DNA from: Porites lobata
Lineage: Eukaryota > Cnidaria > Anthozoa > Scleractinia > Poritidae
Reading direction: 5' to 3'
DNA length: 64,000 bases
NCBI GenBank assembly: GCA_942486035.1
Contig: CALNXK010000043.1
Location: 172,501 to 236,500 of the forward strand
The notes beneath the pieces were generated by a model, which did not search any database, was not told where the DNA came from, and saw nothing but the letters and a program-made list of their open reading frames with translations. Shown here piece by piece: positions 21,719 through 33,385 of the stretch. The translations under genes and the position numbers were made by a program. Position 1 is the first letter of the stretch. Each line of letters opens with the position of its first letter.

Positions 21719-22356
21719 CTCTGAGGGGTAACAAGATGAAAATGAAACGATTATATAATAGACCATTTTACAACTGTTGTGGCCTGGTGAGTTTAGTATT
21801 CCAGCTTTTGAGTGAACGTGAGGCAGAGGTTGACCTTGTTTTGCCGGCTACAAATCTCTTTCTTTTTCATATGGAAATATAATTATGCTTAACAAAAACC
21901 AGTCAGCATAAGAACGATATGATTTACATAATAAAGCAGAAAGAGTTGTACGAAAACAAGGCCAACTCCAACCTCGTTTCCACCTGTAACTGTAAAATGG
22001 TCTGTCATCGCATGTTAAGTCTTAGTTATTAAGCCAAGTTATCAAAAAAAACACTTTTAGGTTGTCACTGATTTGCTGGCAGCAAATTTTATTTCATAAC
22101 TTGGTTGTGCGATATTTTAAGCAAGGCACCCTATATAAATAACAACGCTGGCATGAGCAAAGGGAAAGCTGTGAATATATAATTGGATAACTTTTAAAAA
22201 CATAAGCTAAAATCACGCCACAGAAAAGTGTCAAAAGTATAAGGCCTTATTGGTCCCTGGGATGCGTCCTGAACCGATAAGAAAATTTAAATTTTTTTCA
22301 GAAATAGGCCAGGCTTATACTATTCTTGCATTTTTCATTGCAGTATGAGTAGCTGT

Positions 22357-25300
22357 CTAATTAAAAACACGAAAATTTTTAAAGCTTATTTTCCTCTTAA
22401 AACCGCTGGCCACCATGACTCCTCCGCGTCCATTGACATCAGAATGACTCGTGAAGCCAGCAACTTCCACGTCATTAACAAGAACTTTGACGTCTCTTCC
22501 ACTTACTTTCACGCGGACATCGTACCATCTTCCGCTCTTAAGAATTCCATATGAGCATGATAAGGATTTAATCGTATAATATTCTTTTACGTTGTTGACT
22601 TTAAAGTGTCCAGCCTCCACACAACTGCTTCGATGGTAAGGCCTGGAAAAGAAACAAAAGTTGTAATTGGCCACTACTGAGAGAATGGGAGCATCGTTTT
22701 AGTACGAAAAGTTGTGGGGTTATTTGGATGAAAAATAAAGGCCATTAGTAAAATCCAGCTAGTGGTCTATTATCAATGCTGCATTCTGATTGGTTGAGCT
22801 ACTACTAGGCTATATGTTATAGCCCCCTAGTAGCGAAAAGCGCAGGCTTTTTGGCGGCAAAAAAGGATTAAAGTCTAGCTTTAACAAGCTAAAATTTTTT
22901 TATTCTCGATATTTTTGACCAACCAGTTGGCCTCTAGTTATTCTCGAGGAATAATTGTTAAATAACCGTTTGTTACTTAAGTTCAGGGCACCTCTTTTGC
23001 GGAAGGATTTCAAATTCAACTCTCTTTTCAACGCCAAAAAAAAAATCTTCAATGTCCGTAGCAGGAGGTTTAACTCCACCGTTAGTTATCCCCCCCTCTC
23101 AGCGTCTGCGTAGAGGTTACTGATAGGTGAGTGATACAGTTAATGATGATAGTATATAAAACAGCAATTCCCCGAGGGGCTGGCCCCAATTGTTCAAATG
23201 CTGGTTAGCGCTATCCACTAGAAAAATCATTATCTAGTGGATAGGTATAAAGGAAACCAATTGTGCTATCCAGTGGATATCGATTGAGCCGGTAAAAAAA
23301 AGCCTCATCAGCTCCTTTAGCACAGCTTAAGGAACAAAATCAGTGAATTAAGGCTGGAATATTTCAACCAGCTTTCGCCCTCCTTTTTGCTCTTGTTTGA
23401 TTCCAGCTGACCTACCTGAAAGACACGAAATCGAAGCTGTCAGCGTTTTTAACATTGAATATGATTCCATACTTTCCTCCCATCAGGCTTCCCTTAGCTT
23501 GGATTTTAACACTTACGACGTAGCTGTCTGCAACAATAACCTTAGGAAACAGGGCACGACAAATAACCGAGTGTTCAGGGTCTTCCACCCCACTGTGCGC
23601 CATCAATGTAAAAACATCTCCACCAAGCACCTCAGCAACTCTCGTGCTTTGACAATGCTTAGAGACGAACGGAAGTTGTGGAAGTCTCCAGGTAAACAAA
23701 TTCTTGAAACGGATGGCCATCCGACGGCCGCCAGTAACAAGAACACCGCTGCCCTTATTGATCGCAGAGTAATGCGACTTAAATGTCGTTGTGGGTATGT
23801 CATTCATGATGACAGTGACCATGTTGCCGCGAATCTCCAAACGAACGTTGAACCATTTTCCTCCTTTTACAGCGCATGAGCAGGGTCCTGTTTTAGAACC
23901 CTCTCGCATCTGATACCCCGCTAAGAGGTATCCTGTCTGGTAACAGTGGTCTTTCCAGAAAGGCCTAAAAAGTAAAATATCTCATTAGTGTGAAAAAATA
24001 GAAGTATATTAAAATAAAATCGCTGATTTTTTAACTAAGCGTCTTATGCGTCATTAACTTATCAAACGGCTTTGTGGGGGATATGGGAGCGGTGGACGAA
24101 ACCCCCTAAGTGTAACCAATTAAATCTTCTGCGCAATACTTTCCCGTGGTACTGTTTATTAAGCCGTACATGGTGGTTCAAACTTTTGAGTCTATGGAGG
24201 AAATCCTAAAGTGTGACCATTCAAGTGAGAGCTACTGAGCTGGACTTTCCTGTGGTACTGTTTATTAAGTTGTACATGGTGGTTCAAACTTTTGAGTCTC
24301 TGGATGAAACCTTTTATTAGGCCCTTTCAAATGAAAGCTACTGAGTAGTACTTTCCTGTGGTACTGTTTATTATGCTGTACAAGGTGATTTTAACTCTAA
24401 GTCAGAGGATGAAATCCTAAAGTGTGACTCTAAATTTTAAGTCTGTCAAAGAAATCCTATAGTGTGACCATTCAAATGAGAGCTACTGAGCAGTACTTTG
24501 CTGTGATGCTGTTTATTATGATGTGCAAGCTGGTTCTTTTGATCCTAACGTGTAGCTGTTATAACTGAGGAAGCATGAAGCGAGCCAAGGAATGAAAATG
24601 AGTTCAACATGGGTGGCACATCCTAAGTGAGGTTTGAGGAGTCAAACGTTTTTGACGATTGCTTTCTGGAGCTTAAGTGGTTAGGTATAGCATTTATTAC
24701 CTGAAATAAATGAAGTCTGCGTTATTAATGTCACGTGCGTTGAATATGATTCCCACGTAAGCAAGTCTATCCCCACTCCAGTCTACCTCGCTGAATAAAT
24801 CCACCGAAATCTGGTAACTAGTCTCATTCTCCTTAAGACTGTCTTGACCAATAGCGTCTTTAGCTCGAACGCGGCAAAAACCTTGGAACCAATGATCATT
24901 CTGGCTAATAATTGAATAATACTCCTTATGATCTTGCAACGAAGCGCAACTCTTGTCAGTAAATGGCAGTGGCGGCAAATCAGTGATGCTGAAGTCCTTG
25001 AATCGTATCACGTTGCCATGGTTATTGGCTACTGCCACACCACCAGCAGCCTTTAGAGGAAGATGAGCTTTAAAAGAAGTTATATACGTATCGTCCAGAA
25101 AGACAGTGACTTCGGAGTCTCGTATTTCAAGAGCGGTACGCGTCCATCGTTCTTTGGCGGGAGGACCAAAAGGACATGAACCTGACTGGGATCCAAACCA
25201 GTTTACCTGACCATTTCGTGCTGTGCCCGTTTGAAAGCACGAGTTGTCCCTTGAACCAAACCTAAGGAGATTTTAAAAACAATGATATAAATCAGTTATT

Positions 25301-28300
25301 TCATAAGCAAAGGGAACAAGCGATCGTGTACGTCTGAAAATTATGCACCAGTTCATTGAAGGTTAAATAAATTTACAGGCGCTAACTGTCCTGCGTCATT
25401 AGTCTATGTTCGCCACTTGAACATGTCCCATAATGCACCTCATTTGCCCTTCAAAATTTTGGATAAGCATTGTTTTTAATTTCTTTTTGGATGGCTGTAA
25501 TACCAGGAGAAATGAAGAACAATGCTTATGCAAAAATGGGGGGGGTTGGGGCAAATAAGGTGCATTATGGGAAATGTGCAAGTGGCGAATATAGACTAAT
25601 GACGCAGGAAAGTTAGCGCCAGTAAATTTATTTCACCTTCAATGAACGAATTGATGATATTTCTACTTCTTTTCACTTCTTTACTTGCTTGAAGAACACT
25701 AAAATTTCTAATTTATTACTTGCGTACAAAAAAGCCTATACTCAAATCAATGACAGCTCTTCCATGCCTTTCCTTAATCTTCTCTTGGCATATTTTTTTA
25801 TTGCTCTACTCCTTCACTATCTGCTACGCGCTACTGAAATCTTCTGGGAAGCCTGTTTATTTCAAAGTTTCCCAACGAGGTACCGTTGGGATCTTTTCCA
25901 AGTTAAACATGTTTTAATCTGTGAGCCATTGGAGGAGTTTTCGAACGAGTTTTGTAACACTAAAATAGAGTTAACTATAGAGCGTTTTCATACACGTGGC
26001 CAACATCTATGTAAATTTATTTTAACAAAAGAAAGCATTCAAATAAGAAAGAGTTCAACTCCCACAGGATTTGTTTCCAAAACCAAACATGGCCACCGTT
26101 TTATTGTTTTGGGACACCAAAATTGCTGCCGTAACGTCATGTGAAAAAGGTCTACCCAATCAAAATACGCAGAGGCTCAAAGGAGCCAATCACATTTCGT
26201 TTAACTAAGAGCGTTATATCCTGCTCCTGCAATTTCATGCTTTGAGGTGGAGTCCCTTCTGATTGGCTAAAAAACGGCGCAAGATTATTCGGCCAATGAA
26301 AGAGCTTCGAATAACAAAAATAACACATCGGTAGCTGCTGAACTGCTAGGGTGCTTACCATTTGACAGAAAATTTCGAAAATTCCGGATGAAATGTAAAT
26401 GGTAAGGTCACTTTTCGGAAATTCCAACCGAAAATTGAGGAGTACGTTTTGAGGTAGTCCTTTCATTCCGGTTCGTACAAACCAAACGGAATGTTGCTTA
26501 CCATTAACCAATTTCTCGGTTCCTTCTCGGTTCCAGACTCACGCTACACAAATTCGCCCTTTTTTGGATTCAAAACGTAACGGATGTAGCAGTTCTTCGG
26601 TAAACTGGTATATCGCTTACCATTATGCTTTCGACTCCCCGAACGGATTTTTCTGTCAAATGGTAAGCACCCCTAGTCTCCCTAGTCTCGCAGCCGTTTT
26701 TGTTTCGTCACGTAACGCTCCTTAGTTAATTTGTCGGGAAGGAGCGTTGCGTGACGAGACAAAAACTGCTACGAGGGAGACAACTGAACTGGACACAAAA
26801 CAAATGAAGAAAAAGAACCTCAGCATCATTCTATCATAAGTCTTTTACCTGAAGGAGACAAAATCGAAATTGTTCTCATCCTTAGCGTTGAACAAAACAC
26901 CAAGATAAACATCATCAGAGAAACCTTTAAGTTCAGGCACGTATAGGTCAGCGGAGATCTTGTAAGCGTCAATTTGGTCATGCGCTGATACGTCCGCAGA
27001 ATCCAACAGGGTGCGGCAAAAGCCGTCGTCAGGCCAGCGGCCATAACTCGCGTTTACCGTGTAGATTTGGTCATCGTTCTCAACGTTCACACAAGATGGC
27101 ATTTCCCCTGTTTAAAAGTATAGAAAATTTACACACTTTAAGAGACCGTATAAACTTAACCGGTTGATCGAAAAAGTAGCTGCATTTAATTAGCTCCTCT
27201 ATTTTTCAATTTATCCCGGTCTACACACCAGTCCAGTCCACATTCATCCGTCCATCAGTCCACATTTTATTTTAATTAAGAAATTTTGGATACATTCTGG
27301 TTTTAAGCTTATCTAAAGGCACACACTCGTTTCCTTAGATTGAGACCTAAACGTTCGAAGATCTTATTCACGCCTCCATTCGTTCAGAACATTCATTCAT
27401 TCATTCGTTCGTTCGTTCATTCATTTCTTTGTTCATTCTCCTATTCACACTCCATCATTGGTTTACTTTTAAAGCATTTACCTCCGTTAGTTGTATCATT
27501 CTTTCCAGAGCAATCCGCTGTTTCAGTTCTAGCCTTGATAACTTTTGGAGTTTCGCTGTAAATTAAGTCTGACCAGCCACTGGGACCGTAATCATTTCCA
27601 GCAGAAACACTGATTATGTACTGTGACTCAGGGCTTAGAGACCTAATGACGAAGCTGGGATTGGTTCCAGGCATTCGAATCACTCGAATCAACCGTTCAG
27701 TCGTAACTCCCACGTCTAAAGGGAAGAGATATGAAGAGTATTTATATGATAAAGAATTTTAAATTTGGTATAGAGGTTAGATATTCAACAGTGCGTTGAA
27801 ATGTGAAGTTACATCCGCTTGTCCTTTGTTAGACTGCGAGCAGTCTATCTCTTTCTTCAGATTTAGTAAGGGGAGTGCACACGCGCAAGAGCGTTTAGCG
27901 GCGAAGCCGGGAGACGCAAGAAACGAGTCGGTCATGGCGTGGTCATTTGCGTGTCTCGGGCGTTTTGCTCGACGGACCAAGAAAAAAGAGAGACTGCTCG
28001 TAGTCTAGTCCTTTGTTGATCATAGATAACGCATAAATAGTAAGGCAAATGGCAGTTTTGAGAGATATGACGCAAAGAGCACGAAGGGTGGAAAAGAACA
28101 AACGAAAAGTCATTTTTATGAATAAATACCTTCCGTTACTTCGGCAACTCTGACTTCGTAATACAATCCATGACCCTCTCTGATTGGTGAATCCCACGTT
28201 ACCTCAATCTCTGTTTCAGAGAGAGCCTTGGCCTTTACATTCCGGGGCGTATCCGGGAAGGTTGCCTGCATAACGAAAACAACAAAGTAACACAAGACGG

Positions 28301-31300
28301 TTTTTTATATTATCTGAGCAAGCACTGTTTCAAATAATGGAATTTGTATACACGACAACCTTTAATTTAAATCGGAAACGTTCCTTGACTATCTGACGCT
28401 ACAACCAGTTACAAAAATGGTGAGACACTCCAACGAAAAAACCACCGTTCTTACTTTAAATCGCTGCTAGTCACAGGTCTATGAGATATAATACTGACCT
28501 CCATTTCTCCCTCCCATTCAAAGTTGTTCCTCCACGTTTTGAGCATGATCTTGTTTTGCTAGCAACTTTGATAAGACGTGGAGGGAGATCACAAGCACAA
28601 GATCATGATCAGGCCATTTCAGCCAAAATAAGTACAGTGTCTCAAGTACTTTTGCAACTAGTTGTAGCGTAAATTAATAAATTCAATAGTCAAAACTCGT
28701 AACAATGGTTAAAAGCTCTAAAGCAAGGGTTTTTTTCAGAATCTAAGACGCTCACCTCTACAGCTGGAGATGTTGGGGCTGATGAAGTGTTTCCTACCTC
28801 TTCAGGTGAGGTAGTTGTACCTCCCTTTTTAGGTGAGATGGCTGTTCCTTCCTCTCCAGGTGATGTGGTTGCGCTGACTTCTTCCGGCGATGTGGTCGCT
28901 CCTTCATCCACTTCAGGTGATGTGGTTGATTGTTCTTCTCCAGGTGATGGGGTTGTTCCTTCCTCTTCAGGTGATGTGGTTGCGCTGACTTCTTCCGGCG
29001 ATGTGGTCGCTCCTTCATCCACTTCAGGTGATGTGGTTGATTGTTCTTCTCCAGGTGATGGGGTTGTTCCTTCCTTCCTCCTGGTTGACGACTTCTTCCG
29101 GCGTTGCGCTCCTTTTTCAGCTGATGTGGTTGATTGTTCTTCTCCAGGTGATTGGGTTGTTCCTTCCTCTTTAGGTGATGTGGTTTCACTGACTTCTTCA
29201 GGTGATGTGGTTGGTCCGTTCTCTTTAGGTGATGTGGTCACACTGACGTCTTCAGATGATGTGGTTGCTTCTACTTCAGATGATGTGATTATTCCTTCCT
29301 CAGATGATAATGTTTTTGCACTGACTTCTTCAGGTGATAAGGTTGTTCCTTCCTCTTCAGGTGATGTGGTTTCTTCTTCTTCAGATGATGTTTTTATTAC
29401 CCTGATCTCTTCAGGTGATGTGGTTGTTCCTTCTTCAGATGATGATGCTGTTGCACTGACTTCTTCAGGTGATATGGTTGTTCCTTCCTCTTCAGTTGAT
29501 GAAGTTGTTCCCTCTTCAAATGAAAATGTTGTTACACTGACGTCTCTAAGTGATGTGGTTGCTTCATCAGATGATGATGTGGTTGTTCCTTCCTCTTCAG
29601 GTGATGTCGTTGTTCCTTCTTCAGATGATGATGTTGTTGCACTGACTTCTTCAGATGAGGTAGTTTCACTGTCTTTTTCAGATGATGTGGTTGCATTGAC
29701 TTCTTCCGATGATGTTGTTGTTCCTTCCTCTTCAGGTGATGTGGTTGCTTCTTCTTCAGGTGATGTGATTGTTCCTTCCTCTTCAGATGATGTGGTCACA
29801 CTGACCTCTTTAGATGATGTTGTTGTTCCTTCCTCTTCAGATGATGTGGTTATTCCTTCCTCTTCAGGCGGTGTGGTTACCCCTTCTTCAGGTGACGTGG
29901 TTGAACTGACTTCTTCAGGTGATGTGGTTGTTCGTTCATCTCCAGATGCTGTGGCTGATCTTTCAGAAGAGGCGGTTGTTCCGTCCTCTTTAAGTGACGT
30001 GGTTGTACTTTCTTCTTCTCCTTTATCCTCGCCAGGTTGTGTGGTTGTTCCGTCCTTTTCAGGTGACTTGGTAGTTCCTACTTCCTTGGTTGGCAATGTT
30101 GTTTGATCCTGGATAACTGATGTTGTTATTTGCTGACTATTTGATGGAGATGCGAATTCTGGTTTTGTTGAGATGGTTGTTCCTTCATTGTATGAAGGAG
30201 ATGTCGGTGTTTCCTGAGTAGTGGTGGTAAAAGGTGTCGCTGTGGTCATAAGGTCTGACTTTCGCGGTAGGAATTTACCAGCTAAAAAACAAATCAAGCA
30301 CAAAAAGAATCACAACAGAGCACAAAATTTCAGTTTGTTTGAAATTATCTTTTCTGCCTTACAGATCACGAGGTTTGGATAGACAAACGGCACGGTTCCC
30401 TGACAACCGAGGGTGTGGTTTAGTCAAATGGTAAGTATAAAAAATGGCAGCATTTGCCTTTAAAATTCGTGTACAAAAAAGAACCCCCAAGTGCAAAGCA
30501 AAGGCTACAAAGGCCAGGGACTCAAACAACAGTTTTCAAATTAAGGTGTAGATACGTGCCTTGGCTTTTGAAAGTGTTCTAGTACCGTAGTCTCTAAGTG
30601 CGAACCACATCGGGCGTGGACAGGACTCTTAACTTTTTGCTTCATTCGCGAATCACACTTCACTTTTAGGTAATTTGATCTTTCGAGTCACTGAATATAG
30701 AAAAGCTGAAAATATAACGCGAAGAAATATAGCAGGGATGCACAATTATTTGGTTGTGACCTTGTCTGCAAAAATCTCACAAATTCAAACATACGTATTC
30801 TCTTGACGAACACATGCGGTGGAAAGGATTGGTCATTCTTCAGTCGTTTAGGGAATTCTGCGAGAAGCTTTAAATCCTTGCAGGTATAGCACGCATTTTT
30901 TCCATTCTCCCACCACTCAACTGCCTCACATCCATCGCCACAAAAACTTCGACACTCCTCCGCCGTTGTACCTCGCGTGATTAGCTCTCTCCCAGGGTCT
31001 GTGCACCAGAAGCGCCTGTAATCCTTCCATTTCTTATCTAAAATGTGATGCCAAGAAATTAACTAACGTTAATTGGAAGTTGGCAAGGAAGTTAAGACAC
31101 CGTAGAGAGACAGCCGAAGGCGAAACCTACGCTCAGTTGTGAGAGGAGTGTAAATTCTAGCTTTTGGGGTGTGGCGAAAAAATCCCTTACTGAGATGTAG
31201 CCGTTTAAAAAAATATAAGAGAAGCCTTGGATTTTGTGGGCTTTCAGACCTCTTGAAAGTGAAAGGAAGTTTTTTCAATCTTGGCCAAGTGACTCGGAGT

Positions 31301-33385
31301 GACTTCGACAAAGTAGATACGAGCACATTTCTTGAATGGCTGAATCTGCCTTTGCTTCTATATTCAAAATTTTAGTACGGGATATGTAATTATAGTTTCA
31401 TTCAATCAAAAGCCTCTAATTCGGCCCACTAATTCACTCTAGTCAGTAAAGGAAATTTGCTTGCGATAACCCTCCGAGTGTGAGGACATTTCGGTTCGTG
31501 CCTTTCAACTGAAATGTGAACCACAGACACATTTTTACAGCTAACCACAATTTTGACGCATTTGATCCACCCATACATACAAAAATAACTCTTACGGAGG
31601 AGAAATGCCCCTAGGGTAAGAAACAAGAAAACTCACTATTAAAATATATCCAAATTACATGCATCTTTTCGTGCATTTCAAAGTGAGGATCCCAAAAACA
31701 TTCACCTTTCGCATTTTCCCAGTCGATGTTGTTTTTTTTTTAGTTTTATCGTTCTTCTGAACTTTTGCAGGATAAAATTTCTCTATGCCACTAAATAGCG
31801 TGGCATTTATTTGAAATAACATTCCTGTTTTTATTCAGATGACCAAAGAGGATCAGACATACCAAGGAGATTAAGGTAAGTCTGTTAACATTAGAACAGG
31901 ATTATCTTATTTATTGATGTTTTTCTTTTAATCATCACGCTTGTTACGTTCTCTATATCTTAAACCGAGCCAATCTAATCCGCTGCTCCGCTCCTGTATC
32001 TGCTATATCCGTTTGTGCCGCCGGTTAGCAGTACAGTGGGGAATTCCTGTACCCGACAAATCAGGTTTGCCATTATCCGTTTTTAAGGCCGGGTTACAAG
32101 GCAGTACAGTGCCCGGGGGTTTTTCGTTCCAATTTTGAAATGTGGGAAATTATCCCCCAAAAAAAAAAATGCTTTCCCGACAAATCAGGTTTGTCCCAGA
32201 CATTCATTTTTTACACTGAAAAAGCAGTGTTGTCAAGAGGTTTTACATGACTGTCCTTCTGACCATGTTAACGTATTTCGTGTTTGCTGTCATTCCGTGA
32301 CCGGCCATTGAAACGGCTTCTCCGTTGGAGTCACGCCACAGTTACGATAAATGACCCCTAGAAGTATTTCCTACAAAGGGATATATGCTCCGCCACATCG
32401 GCGAGGCGTGAGGTGAGGTATAGATTGAGATGCCGAGGAAAAAAAGTAGCTCCTTTTCCTACCATAGTCATTTCAAGGTATACGGAAGAGGTACTATTTT
32501 ACGTCTTGTTAGCGTTTAACTGCATGTCAAAACTAGCCTGCGAAAACATCCGTTTCTCCTCGCTCTTGGCCACTGGGGACGTTTCGTTCCTCCTCGCGAA
32601 ACGTCCGCAGCGGCGAAGAGCGAGGAGAAACGGATGTTTTCGCAGGCTATGTCAAAACGCGATAAAAGGAGAGGGTGATTAAGACTTCGGCCGGAGCATC
32701 CCTGTACAAAGTCAAAATTTTATAGTTACTTCCATCTTTATGCATTTTACTACTTAAAGCAAAAGTAATTAATTCGTGGTTGTTTAAGCTCTCTCGAACA
32801 TGACGACTTTCGACTTTCGCAATTGGGTTATTACCTTATCTCATTGTCTGTCAGTCCAGTACAGGACCGTAAGACCTCTTTTGAAAAGGGACTTATAAAA
32901 CCAAATTCTTTAAGCAAATGTTTATGATCCAATTGTAAGTTGACCAGCTTTTTTTAGTTACCATTTCCTTTCACTGTGAGTTTGAAGTCGGCTTGTATTA
33001 ATAAAAGAGAATGAATGAAAAAGTGTATTTATGAGGTGCTGAAATGTAATATAAGTCTATTAGCTAATAATTCGATTTTTGCGGTTTTGGAAACAATGAA
33101 ATGAATTTCCCAATCGATTGTGGACACATAGGGCTCTTCTTTGTCACGCGTTGAGGCGCCTTGGTTAGTATTACCAAATAATATGCAATGTAAAACGACC
33201 TCAAGGCGGTTCGTTTTCAAGGATAGAAATCAAAGAAATCACAGATCTTGAACTGGAAAGTAAGGTGTACGATAAAAATATTGTTTATGAAGCGACTTAC
33301 TTTTTTTCTTCTTTGACTTCTTCGAAAAACTGATGGCGGTGAAACACATCACGAGCAACAAAACAAGCTTGAGCGTTCTCCACAT
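22357..33385 (-). CDS. Secreted mosaic matrix protein: PAN-like, acidic mucin-like, FN3, three LamG-like modules
   Basis: Nine exons join in consistent phase to 1,292 aa: 33301-33385, 30795-31037, 28756-30281, 28130-28265, 27482-27715, 26849-27107, 24701-25261, 23416-23964, 22357-22642. In order: signal peptide (LKLVLLLVMCFTAISF) and a Lys-rich patch; a Cys-rich PAN-like module (CTDPGRE...CRSFCGDGCEAVEWW, residues about 29-109); about 508 residues of Thr/Ser/Glu repeats such as TTSPEEEGTT, likely O-glycosylated and strongly acidic; one FN3 domain split over two exons (TPRNVKAKALSETEIEVTW...NDYGPSGWSD); then three modules with YVGIIFNARD..ADFIYFR, CxxxG, WFNVRLEI and IRFKDF motifs, typical of a jellyroll/LamG-like fold. 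Each module is split at the same phase-2 site (FR|). It should act outside the cell, in mucus or skeletal matrix. I do not recognise a named orthologue. Confidence 0.82.
23190..23290. repeat. Short palindromic repeat, GCTATCCACTAG words
   Basis: The words GCTATCCACTAG, then CTAGTGGATAG inverted, then CTATCCAGTGGAT occur within 100 bp, followed by GAGCCGG. It looks like the remains of a short DNA transposon just right of the exon ending at 23416. The ends cannot be fixed. Confidence 0.4.
24137..24540 (+). repeat. Tandem repeat, about 105-bp unit
   Basis: The word GTGGTACTGTTTATTA starts at 24147, 24252 and 24358, with a degenerate fourth copy (GTGATGCTGTTTATTA) at 24503. Units also share GGTTCAAACTTTTGAGTCT and CAAATGAGAGCTACTGAG. 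It lies wholly in the intron between the exons 24701-25261 and 23416-23964. Confidence 0.75.
25351..25647. mobile_element. 297-bp inverted-repeat transposon
   Basis: The arms run for about 100 bp. Left: GTTCATTGAAGGTTAAATAA, then GGCGCTAACTGTCCTGCGTC, then TAGTCTATGTTCGCCACTTG. The right end is the inverse (CAAGTGGCGAATATAGACTA, then GACGCAGGAAAGTTAGCGCC). The middle has words shared with about 1610-1665 (TAATACC.AGGAGAAA, AACAATG.TTAT), so a decayed relative probably lies upstream of copy A. No target duplication is clear. Confidence 0.7.
26349..26672. mobile_element. DNA transposon with GGGTGCTTACCATTTGACAG ends
   Basis: The left end GGGTGCTTACCATTTGACAG, then AAAA, and the inverted right end (CTGTCAAATGGTAAGCACCC) are near-perfect over about 24 bp. 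CTA flanks the left end and TAG the right. Further internal copies of CTTACCATT words (about 26390, 26495, 26615) give a sub-repeat structure. It lies in an intron of the mucin/LamG gene. Confidence 0.65.
26675..26781. mobile_element. Short palindromic transposon next to the previous one
   Basis: The left arm GTCTCCCTAGTCTCGCAGCC, then TTTTTGTTTCGTCACGTAAC, is inverted at the right (GTTGCGTGACGAGACAAAAA, then CTACGAGGGAGAC). The loop is about 20 bp. It starts three bases after the end of the element at 26349-26672. Confidence 0.65.
27388..27428 (+). repeat. (CATT/CGTT)n microsatellite
   Basis: About ten tetranucleotide units, CATT and CGTT mixed, lie just downstream of the exon ending at 27482 in transcription order. 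Confidence 0.85.
27831..28007. mobile_element. Short transposon with 10-bp target duplication
   Basis: The ends AGACTGCGAGCAGTCT and, inverted, AGACTGCTCGTAGTCT are themselves near-palindromes. Adjacent TATCTCTTTCTT and AAAAAAGAGAG continue the inverted repeat. GTCCTTTGTT is present exactly on both sides (27821-27830, 28008-28017). A 9-11-bp duplication points to a Mutator-like source. It sits in the intron that splits the FN3 domain. Confidence 0.8.
28396..28670. mobile_element. Inverted-repeat element with ACGCTACAAC ends
   Basis: The left end ACGCTACAACCAGTTACAAA is inverted at the right (TTTTGCAACTAGTTGTAGCGT without its first base). Both sides share the inner word GAGACACT/AGTGTCTC. A second, internal palindrome (ACGTTTTGAGCATGATCTTG, and AAGATCATGATCAGG) lies at about 28530-28610. 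It is in intron 3 of the mucin/LamG gene. Confidence 0.55.
32534..32649. mobile_element. 116-bp palindromic transposon with exact 9-bp target duplication
   Basis: Arms of about 34 bp, TAGCCTGCGAAAACATCCGT, then TTCTCCTCGCTCTT, are perfectly inverted at the right. TGTCAAAAC flanks it on both sides (32525-32533, 32650-32658). End sequence and 9-bp duplication indicate a Mutator-like short element. The inner part (GGGGACGTTTCGT/ACGAAACGTCC-type) forms a second stem. It lies in intron 1 of the mucin/LamG gene. Confidence 0.85.

Larger units (their letters stand above)
20837..22356. other. Region between the sulfotransferase promoter and the end of the mucin/LamG gene
   Basis: The left part should contain the sulfotransferase promoter; no TATA box stands out. 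Two short transposons follow (21272-21509, 21511-21718). Minus-strand AATAAA at about 22088-22093 is a candidate poly(A) signal for the gene at 22357-33385. The 108-aa frame at 21042-21368 overlaps a transposon and has no known domain. Confidence 0.5.

Noticed and set aside
25689..26144. 151-aa frame on the plus strand
   Set aside because: It lies in an intron of the minus-strand mucin/LamG gene, shows no domain, and has no splice or composition support.
28787..30106. 439-aa Val/Ser/Asp-rich frame on the plus strand
   Set aside because: It is the mirror of the acidic mucin exon, which has exact splice phases on the minus strand. The plus frame has no signal peptide, domain or splice support.
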